Below are positions 54,901 through 61,041 of a stretch of DNA of 64,000 nt, piece by piece. Within the stretch, counting starts at the first letter, position 1. Each line of letters starts with the position of its first letter. The notes beneath the pieces were generated by a model that saw only the letters and a list, made by a program, of their open reading frames with translations, did no database searches and was not told the origin of the DNA. Source of the stretch: Polaribacter filamentus (GTDB taxonomy: Bacteria > Bacteroidota > Bacteroidia > Flavobacteriales > Flavobacteriaceae); contig NZ_MQUA01000013.1 of NCBI RefSeq assembly GCF_002943715.1, positions 1,977,001 to 2,041,000 of the forward strand, read 5' to 3'. The translations under genes and the position numbers were made by a program.

Positions 54901-55797
54901 ACTAAATTTATATACTCTAGCACCATTTGTTTCATAGGTGTAATAAATATCTTTTCCTTCTTCATCATAACAAACAGATTCGTATTGGTAGCCCTTATTA
55001 GTTTCAAGATCTATTTTACGAGGCGTATTATCATGTAATGCATCTTTAATAGATTGTCCATTGTTTACAGTATATTCATGTAAATCGTTATCTCCTGTAT
55101 TATTTTTATAACCAATGATGATGATTCTTTTTTCATCTTTAGAGATATCCATTCCGGTAACTCTTAATACCATTTCATCTGTTTTTATACTTGGTTGCCC
55201 CAAATCTAAATCTACCGTTGTGGTATTATTCATGTTTAAATCAAAAGAATAGATCCTTGATTTGCCAGTATTTATATTACCATCTTTTCCTAGCATAATA
55301 ACTTTATTAGCTAATGGAGCTACAGCAATGGCCTCAATATCTTCCAAACCACTTCCTGGATCTTTAAGTACAAATCTTTTGTGTTTAGAGACAGTAGTGT
55401 TACTGCCAGGTTCTTCAACAATAATAATTTGTCTTCGTTTACCGCCACTGCTGTTTTTTCCAGTTGCTCCAATGGCAAGGTAGCTTGTACCGCCATATTC
55501 AAAAGACGCCATGTCTTCCCAATCACGATTTTCTTCATTATTTATCGTGACCGTTTTTGTAATTGTTTCAGAATCATAGTTGTACAGATAAATTTCATTG
55601 TTTGAAGAACCACCATCATTATGCACCCAAAAGGAGTTACTATGTTTATAAGATGGTGCCATGCCACTAGCTTCAGGTATTGAGCTAGATAAGTTCCCTT
55701 TGGTTTCACGCGAACCATAATCATATTGTTGCGCATTTAAACTGAATGTTGTTGCTACTGTAAAAAGTAAGCAACTTAAAATTTTTTGTAGTTTCAT
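51982..55797 (-). CDS. Giant beta-propeller/GH99-like fusion, T9SS protein
   Basis: 1271 residues. Order: signal peptide (~1-22); beta-propeller domain (~25-305; IPEASGMAPSYKHSNSFWVHND, DWEDMASFEYGGTSYLAIGA), as in the 41076 protein; two recurring modules (~313-470 and ~472-630); GH99/GH71-like barrel (~640-1035; KLITGYQGWFGADGDG, MITPWHVGTF, YVAMFDEYDEGTAIAK with the E-x-D-E pair); a third recurring module (~1040-1190); and a type A sorting domain (INLYPNPAKGFVNI). It joins in one chain functions that are separate in other genes here. It should be a surface or secreted endo-alpha-mannanase with strong binding capacity. It has its own promoter with five phased half-sites and its own terminator. 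Confidence 0.8.
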   Translation of the reverse strand: MKLQKILSCLLFTVATTFSLNAQQYDYGSRETKGNLSSSIPEASGMAPSYKHSNSFWVHNDGGSSNNEIYLYNYDSETITKTVTINNEENRDWEDMASFEYGGTSYLAIGATGKNSSGGKRRQIIIVEEPGSNTTVSKHKRFVLKDPGSGLEDIEAIAVAPLANKVIMLGKDGNINTGKSRIYSFDLNMNNTTTVDLDLGQPSIKTDEMVLRVTGMDISKDEKRIIIIGYKNNTGDNDLHEYTVNNGQSIKDALHDNTPRKIDLETNKGYQYESVCYDEEGKDIYYTYETNGARVYKFSAIENNTNPLPSDYFFDVESLTDWTSSGSISLDNDREIGDKSIKGNSFSSSVEYKKEITNGKTTGVTHNNGKLKFWYKANDAVSQNKSDQIRVEIRSVGGDDNNEYQWTLTNVVAGWKQYTLDLDDNAKTGTVDLSNINYFRIYNSYGSFGRTTFLDAISFESDAPSIPAIIDNCESTSGWSSENGSVILSGTRQEGDHSVKMEGTNVLEFKKEFSGISTGYSLSNGILKLDYYASEDLDDVHFEISSTAGSNVDNEDLEWVQDASEGWNAINIPLNDPNVIGSGNINLNSIKSFRIFNTTENGNNRTTRVDHIRIESSSSNPIPVQNDIVGKLITGYQGWFGADGDGSPRNHWRHWNSSQPTANDQDFELYPDMREYTNTYQTGYANLGNGQPTTLFSSYDNQVVDKHFEWMRDYGIDVAALQRFGSSLTNTTKKAHRDGMATKVRNAAQTFGRKFFVMYDISSWTNFQSEIKTDWQNTIDGSLDLLASPAYAKQNGKPVVCIWGFGTPNRPGNNASYLDVINWFKGQGCYVMVGLDKDWRQQSQNLQAFNEADMITPWHVGTFEYSGLNSQEFNHSWVQKIDDDMDYCKAEGIDYMPGAWAGFAWSNWNGGTVNSKPRMHGDFMWDQFYYIKSKFNEKNMPATTYVAMFDEYDEGTAIAKAAEDASMIPTDQYFLTLDADGVHCSSDFYLRLTGDGAKMMKGEIALTKNHPTPHVVPITTADDYLDVCDSSYGWNTSSSNTLTASGTVQEGSHSVKMIGDGQDEFYKVYPTPYNTEVSETAGVLKFWYYVEDVSKFNSSNQIELGSGGAADVNEYNWSLSGLTNGWNEISLNISDANVTGGTPDLGAINWFRIYRSKNGSTTTRVDGIQLQNGGSSSKTAKSKLKNNAELSRINLYPNPAKGFVNIDLNGYQTKNIHIRLYDITGKKIIDQEISGKSQSVFRLDVNQVSLGIHILQVVFDGQIQRLKLSIK

Positions 55798-55836
55798 TTG
55801 TTTAGTTGTTATTAGGTTTAATTATTATTTAGTTAC

Positions 55837-55902
55837 CGAAAGTAGATGGGACTATTAAAAATTGATTAATAAACAGTTACAATAGGATTAATAATTGATT
55901 AA
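55837..55902 (-). promoter_or_regulatory. Promoter with five 11-bp phased TTAA half-sites
   Basis: Half-sites at forward positions 55899, 55888, 55877, 55866 and 55855 are exactly 11 bp apart; on the plus strand four read TTAA and the middle one TTAC. In the gene direction most read TTAATC followed by a purine or pyrimidine. Fourteen bases on from the first base of the last one is TACTTTCG (55844-55837), one mismatch from TAnnTTTG. The start codon at 55797 is ~40 bp downstream. It is the longest array of the six. Confidence 0.7.
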
Positions 55903-56221
55903 CACACTAGTATTTGTATAAAATAGCACAGATATGTTTAAAAAAAATCATCCTACACAAACAATAGAATGCATGATATCATTTGAAATAAATTTGTAGT
56001 AATACCATCTCTCATCTAAAATAACCGTAATAAAACGCCCTTTTTCCTTTCTACTTCAACATAAAAAAAACCATAACTAAGGCTATGCTTTATTTTTCTA
56101 TTTCGTATAAAGAAAAAAATCATCATTTTATTTTACAGCAATTTTAAATAAGAAATGGTATAAGTAAATTATTTTACCAAGCAATAATTTACTGATCGAG
56201 AACCTTAAATAAGATGACAGA
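55903..56221. other. AT-rich spacer upstream of the giant GH99-like gene
   Basis: No gene seen. Around 56065-56090 the minus strand has a short imperfect hairpin (CATAGCCTTAGTTATG) followed by eight T, a possible terminator for the CBM-like lipoprotein gene that ends at 56222. The rest shows no recognisable structure. Confidence 0.4.
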
Positions 56222-57328
56222 TTACTCAATGCGCTCTACTTTAATATTATCAATATTCAATTTAAACGGATTGCCGTTATTCCCCCAACCAAATATGCGC
56301 AGCACAATATGGTAATCGGCAGTTTCTAAAGGGGTTAAGCGCTTGGAATATAAATGAGGTTCTGCTTTATTGAATTTATAATCTACCGAACCCAACCATC
56401 TGGAATCGCTCAAATCCGATTTAGGTTTGTAAGCATAAATATTAACAATGGTTGGATATTGTGTTGAATCTGGAACTACTCTATCAATCATGACCTTTAA
56501 TTGGTAGTTATTGCCCGCATACAGTTTGAGGTTTTGATAAACACCCGCCCAAGTATTATTTAAATAATCCGAATCACTTGCTGCTGGTAGTTCAAAGCGT
56601 AATTTAGGATTACCTACCTCCTTGAGCACATAACTATTTAAATGGTCTACCCTATGTGGATTATTACTGGTAGTAAGCCAATGTTTTAAGCCTTCATCAA
56701 AAGTAGTATTTTTAAGCAAATTTTTATAAGCTGGTCGGGGATCGGCTTCAACAAAAACAAGGCCCATTTCCTCAATCTTAAATTCATCAACATAAATATC
56801 GGTAGCATCATAGTCTTCTTGATGCGTTAATAACGATAAATAGCAAAACACTTTCTCATTTTCCTGAGGCATAAACTCAAATTCAAAATGTTTAAACCCA
56901 TCTCCTTTATCAATCCACACATCTTTTCCAAAATAAGTAGCATCACTCCCTTTAGCCCAAATGGAAATAATGGCACTTGGTAATGTATTCTCTGGATTCG
57001 CCCATTTTACATCCACAGAAAACCTGTACCGCTTTTGCTTCTTTAAGTCTAGGTATTGCCCGATGTGAATAAAATGAGATTGATTATCCTTTGCATTAGC
57101 GGGCAAACGCATAAATAAATGGTGCTGTCCTTTTTTTGCGCCTTCACTATGGACCGTCTTTATTATAGCATCAGCAGCCATACTGGGTGCTATATATGTG
57201 GACCAACCTGCAAGACTTTTTTCAAAACCATGATTTTTATTTTGCAAAACCACTTTATCAAGATTACAACCTAATGCCATAATCCAACATTCTAGAAAGA
57301 CCATTTTTATGAAAGCTGTTTTGGACAT
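56222..57328 (-). CDS. Lipoprotein with two CBM4/9-like carbohydrate-binding domains
   Basis: The 368-residue protein has a hydrophobic N-terminus and lipobox IMALGC (Cys ~21). It contains two galactose-binding-like beta-sandwiches. The first (~33-185) runs NHGFEKSLAGWSTYI ... HLFMRLPANA ... IYVDEFKIEEMG. The second (~205-368) runs NLLKNTTFDEGLKHWLTTS ... AGVYQNLKLYAGNNYQLKVMI ... NIDNIKVERIE. These are the strand patterns of CBM4/9-type modules. There is no catalytic domain. It is likely a surface glycan-binding protein. It follows the GH43 gene by ~70 bases. Confidence 0.7.
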   Translation of the reverse strand: MSKTAFIKMVFLECWIMALGCNLDKVVLQNKNHGFEKSLAGWSTYIAPSMAADAIIKTVHSEGAKKGQHHLFMRLPANAKDNQSHFIHIGQYLDLKKQKRYRFSVDVKWANPENTLPSAIISIWAKGSDATYFGKDVWIDKGDGFKHFEFEFMPQENEKVFCYLSLLTHQEDYDATDIYVDEFKIEEMGLVFVEADPRPAYKNLLKNTTFDEGLKHWLTTSNNPHRVDHLNSYVLKEVGNPKLRFELPAASDSDYLNNTWAGVYQNLKLYAGNNYQLKVMIDRVVPDSTQYPTIVNIYAYKPKSDLSDSRWLGSVDYKFNKAEPHLYSKRLTPLETADYHIVLRIFGWGNNGNPFKLNIDNIKVERIE

Positions 57329-57401
57329 AACTTTAAGAATTATAAATCCTTTTCTATTTTATGAGTTTTCTTTATACTATTATGTGTTTAGCTCAAAATC
57401 A

Positions 57402-58334
57402 TCATCTTATTTTTTTTTCAACAACAACAGGTTTAACCCCAGCTCTAGTTGGTGTAATAAGTTTGATGGTGCCATCTTCATTAAAGTACATATAATCAAT
57501 ACATGTTGTACGTTGGTATGCGCCATCTGGAAAAATATCGTAGTGATACGCCAAATAATATTGTCCTTCTAATTCCAGAACAGAACCATGTGCTGTTTTT
57601 GAGATTGTAAACGTGTCATTTCCTTTAAAAAAATCGCCCATATACTCATAGGGACCAAAAAGGTCGTCAGCCATCCAATAACGCAGGGAAGCATAACCTC
57701 CACCAATCATGTATACTTTTCCTTTTCGTTCAAATAGAAACGGTCCTTCATGAAAACCTTCCATAGGTGGAAGTTCCTCTTTAGAACCAGGGACAATCTG
57801 ATCCATAGTTTCAGTAAGTGTAAAAACTACAGGGTAAAAAGGCGAATCCAGACTTTTACGTTCAGAAATAATAAGATAATTTTTCCCTTTATACTTAAAT
57901 ACACAAGGATCATGAGCTTGTACATAGCCATCTGGCATTTTATATAAACTGCGAGGATTATTAAATGGTCCTGTAGGCGAGTCACTATCTGCAACACCTA
58001 TATGGTCTCCTTCCGGAAAATAGAAATAATAATGGCCGTTCTTTTTAGCGGTATCAGGTGCCCAAAACGATCCACTCCAAGGGGTTTCAGAATTGCGCAA
58101 TACCACACCATGATCTTTCCAATCCACTAAATTTTCTGAAGAAAAAGCATGATAATCTTCCATGTCCCACACCCCTGCATCGTCTTTGTCATGCGAACCA
58201 TACAAATAAAACTTTCCGTCGCTCCATTGGTGAATAGCGGGATCTGCCGTAAACGGATGCTTGATGACCGGATTTTGGGCTTTCACCCCGATGTTGATAA
58301 TAAACATAGCTAGCAATACAAAAATATGTTTCAT
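57402..58334 (-). CDS. GH43 family glycoside hydrolase (first copy)
   Basis: A 310-residue five-bladed propeller enzyme with signal peptide (~1-20). The GH43 acids are visible: Asp31 in HPFTADPAIHQW (base), Asp142 in AHDPCVF (pKa modulator) and Glu196 in FHEGPFLF (acid). Family members are mostly alpha-L-arabinofuranosidases, beta-xylosidases or beta-galactosidases; the specificity here cannot be read from the sequence. It is paralogous to the GH43 at 60022, from which it is separated by the IS4 insertion. The insertion may have cut the two genes' shared transcript. Confidence 0.9.
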   Translation of the reverse strand: MKHIFVLLAMFIINIGVKAQNPVIKHPFTADPAIHQWSDGKFYLYGSHDKDDAGVWDMEDYHAFSSENLVDWKDHGVVLRNSETPWSGSFWAPDTAKKNGHYYFYFPEGDHIGVADSDSPTGPFNNPRSLYKMPDGYVQAHDPCVFKYKGKNYLIISERKSLDSPFYPVVFTLTETMDQIVPGSKEELPPMEGFHEGPFLFERKGKVYMIGGGYASLRYWMADDLFGPYEYMGDFFKGNDTFTISKTAHGSVLELEGQYYLAYHYDIFPDGAYQRTTCIDYMYFNEDGTIKLITPTRAGVKPVVVEKKIR

Positions 58335-58460
58335 TTTATGAGTTTTAAAATTGATTCAGCAGATTAGAGTTTTATTTGATACCTCAACCCATTTTAGTTA
58401 TCAATAGTGTTTTATATTTTGGCTTTTGTTATTTTCTTTATTAATGAACTACCTCGACCC

Positions 58461-59912
58461 CAATGTCATTAAGTTAAGGGATTTTCATATGCTATCTTTT
58501 TGATTTTTAGTAACTTTCGGTTTCTCTCTTCTAACATATTTCCTTATATTTCTTTGATAATATCTATTGGGTCTTATAGGGACTAGTTCTTGTTTGAACA
58601 GTATTTTAATTTGCTCCACAATAGCTTCCATATCTGTATTAGAGAAAAATAAGGATACTATTTTATTCTTCAAAAAGCCATAAGATAAATTGGTGTTTAT
58701 TTTATAAGTTAACTTTCTGTTTTTTGTTTGCTCTATTATTTCATCTTCTAAATCGCTGACGATTAGTGTCTGTACGTTACTAATGAATATAGCTGCATTG
58801 AAGTCTTGTAAAATACTTTGGTTGGAATAGCCTGAAAAATGCGCTACTTTTAATTTGTTTTTCAATTCATCGTAAAAAATTTCTACACCCCATCTTTTAA
58901 AATATAGTTCCTTGAATATTTTATTAGGATACTTCTTGCTATCTAATAAAGAGGTGATTAATAATTCTGTTTCTCCGCTGGGTAATTTCACACGAAGTAA
59001 TCTCACTTTTATCGGGGTATTTCTATCATATTGTTTATCAGATACAACAGCGTTTTTACTTGGGAAAATTTCTACAATTTGACTTGTTTTATTACTGGCT
59101 ATAAAAGTTTTAGTAACGCCACTAAAACTTGTTTTAATTCGCATCAAATAATCGATGTTTTTTATGCACTGCGTATTTATAAAATCATAAGAGGGATATC
59201 CTCTGTCATAAATAATCAAGTCGCGTGCTTTAGTTTTTACCAAATGTAGCAATCCTAAGGCCCTTTCTCCCTCTTTTTTTGGTGATAATTGACTATCTAA
59301 AACATACTTATTTAAAACATCATAGAGTACAGAAACCCTTGCTTGAACGACGCCTGTATCTGTTTGATTTTTTACAAGACCGTAAATACCTTTCAACTCA
59401 TCTGTAAAGGGAAGCGTAATGGAAGAACCGTCAACTGCTAAAACTCTAAATCCATTCCATAATTTTATTCCTAGTTCATTATCGGTATAAAATTCATCAA
59501 TGAGCATCTCACTTAATTTTTTAAAAACTCCTGGTTGTATTTTTTTACGACATTGCACGAAAGCACTTTTTGTAAAAGATTTTAAACTTAATAGACCGCA
59601 GTCTCGTCTTAAATGATTTACAAAGTTTTCTATTTCTATAGAAAGGCTTTTTGTTAAAAAATTCATCATAAGTAATAAGGTTGTAGAAAAGGATTGTTTT
59701 CTTGTTCTTGTAAAATCTTTTTCTGAAACTCTAAAGCTTTCTTTAAGTTGACTACTAAAAATTTCTTTACCGATCTTTTTAAAAATAAAAATAGGTGTTT
59801 TTTTTCATCTTACATCTAATTGATTATCAGTTAAATATACGAAATTAATTTGAATATAACTAATTTAATTATCTGAATATCAGTTATTTAAATCGTTAAC
59901 TTAATGACATTG
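58461..59912 (-). mobile_element. Intact IS4-family insertion sequence (1452 bp) with 10-bp target duplication
   Basis: Terminal inverted repeats begin CAATGTCATTAAGTTAA at 58461 and end with the complement at 59912. The 10-bp duplication ACCTCGACCC flanks it exactly (58451-58460 and 59913-59922). A perfect duplication, perfect ends and an intact transposase gene indicate a recent insertion. Confidence 0.93.
58485..59669 (-). CDS. IS4-family DDE transposase
   Basis: 394 residues. First Asp in FRVLAVDGSSITLP, second in LIIYDRGYPSYDF, and the family signature Y-(2)-R-(3)-E-(6)-K in YFKRWGVEIFYDELK. The N-terminal part has the usual SAFVQCRKKIQPGVFKKL segment. It is full length without stops. 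It has nothing to do with glycan use, but it sits between two GH43 genes and could affect transcription of the downstream one. Confidence 0.93.
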   Translation of the reverse strand: MMNFLTKSLSIEIENFVNHLRRDCGLLSLKSFTKSAFVQCRKKIQPGVFKKLSEMLIDEFYTDNELGIKLWNGFRVLAVDGSSITLPFTDELKGIYGLVKNQTDTGVVQARVSVLYDVLNKYVLDSQLSPKKEGERALGLLHLVKTKARDLIIYDRGYPSYDFINTQCIKNIDYLMRIKTSFSGVTKTFIASNKTSQIVEIFPSKNAVVSDKQYDRNTPIKVRLLRVKLPSGETELLITSLLDSKKYPNKIFKELYFKRWGVEIFYDELKNKLKVAHFSGYSNQSILQDFNAAIFISNVQTLIVSDLEDEIIEQTKNRKLTYKINTNLSYGFLKNKIVSLFFSNTDMEAIVEQIKILFKQELVPIRPNRYYQRNIRKYVRREKPKVTKNQKDSI

Positions 59913-60021
59913 ACCTCGACCCAAGGGTATGAGGTATCAAATAGGAATTTCTTTTTTATTTCGACGCAAGCATCGGGGAATTCTTTCGATTAAATTATTA
60001 AAAGGCTATTTCTTTAATTAG

Positions 60022-60972
60022 TTATTTAGTTTGTATGACTTTTTGAATGCTACCATCTTCATTAAAAAACAATTTATCGAAACAAATAGAACGTAAATTA
60101 CCTTCATTTGAAAGCGCTTGATTATGGTAGAACATATACCACTGATCTTTGTATTTAACCACAGAACCATGTGTGGTTCCACAACCTACCTCATCCATAA
60201 AAACACCACGATTTTCCCACGGTCCTAACGGATTTTCACTGGTGGCATAAACCATATTATTTAATGGTTTCGCATTGTCTGAATGAATTAAATAATACAA
60301 ATCTTTATGCTTAAACACCCATGGTGCTTCATGAAAATCGGCGAGTCCTTCTTGTAGTTTTAATTCGCCATCAATTTCCATCATATTATCTTTTAGCTTT
60401 CCTGCAGCACATTTTCCACCGCCTCCGTAATAGAAATAAGCCTGTCCGTCATCATCGATAAATAAGCTAGGATCAATCATGGCAAATCCGCCCACACCTT
60501 TCATGTAACCTTTATCTTTAAATCCTTTATCAGGGTACTTGCTTACTGCAACTCCAATTTTCCATGTATTGTTCCAGTCGCTTCCACTGGGGTGCGGATA
60601 ATAAAAATAGTATTTACCGTTTTTATAAGCACAATCTGGTGCCCACATAAAACCACCTTCTGGTCTGCCCCATTTTACATCTCTGGAATGTAATATCTCT
60701 CCATGGTCTTTCCAAGTGACCATATCATCGGTAGAAAAAACATGATAACCATCCATAAGGTCGCAGCCACGTGCTGGTTCAACATCATGCGACGGATATA
60801 CATACAATCTGCCATCATCCCAAACATGGGCAGAAGGATCAGCAGTGTACATGTGTTTGATAAAAGGGTTCTCTGCACGTTCTTGTGCAAAGCCCTTGGT
60901 AAAAAATAAAAACCCGAATAGGATTAAACCTTTAGAAATAATAAAGCTTCTTTTTTTCATATTAAAATTCAT
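60022..60972 (-). CDS. GH43 family glycoside hydrolase (second copy)
   Basis: 316 residues with a signal peptide ending near ...TKGFAQ; an alternative start four codons in (60958-60960) is equally plausible. The catalytic acids are Asp45 in MYTADPSAHVW, Asp167 in AMIDPSLF and Glu215 in FHEAPWVF. WAPDCAYKNGKYYFYYP is a common GH43 strand. It is related to the 57402 gene but differs enough to have another specificity. About 70 bases separate it from the upstream glycosidase frame, so it probably belongs to the unit entering from the right. Confidence 0.9.
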   Translation of the reverse strand: MNFNMKKRSFIISKGLILFGFLFFTKGFAQERAENPFIKHMYTADPSAHVWDDGRLYVYPSHDVEPARGCDLMDGYHVFSTDDMVTWKDHGEILHSRDVKWGRPEGGFMWAPDCAYKNGKYYFYYPHPSGSDWNNTWKIGVAVSKYPDKGFKDKGYMKGVGGFAMIDPSLFIDDDGQAYFYYGGGGKCAAGKLKDNMMEIDGELKLQEGLADFHEAPWVFKHKDLYYLIHSDNAKPLNNMVYATSENPLGPWENRGVFMDEVGCGTTHGSVVKYKDQWYMFYHNQALSNEGNLRSICFDKLFFNEDGSIQKVIQTK

Positions 60973-61041
60973 TTTGATTTATAATAATTAATTGACTTAT
61001 TTTATTTAAAATATTTATTACAAAACAATATACTTAACATA

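Larger units (their letters stand above)
58373..59943. repeat. Inverted repeat split by the IS4 element
   Basis: TATTTGATACCTCAACCC (58373-58390) and, inverted, TATTTGATACCTCATACCC (complement of 59925-59943) differ by one inserted base. Without the insertion they would be ~90 bases apart. A second smaller palindrome, ACCTC.TACCC with GGGT.GAGGT, lies at the right arm and contains the target site. It may be a small MITE-like element or an RNA hairpin between the two GH43 genes. Confidence 0.55.
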
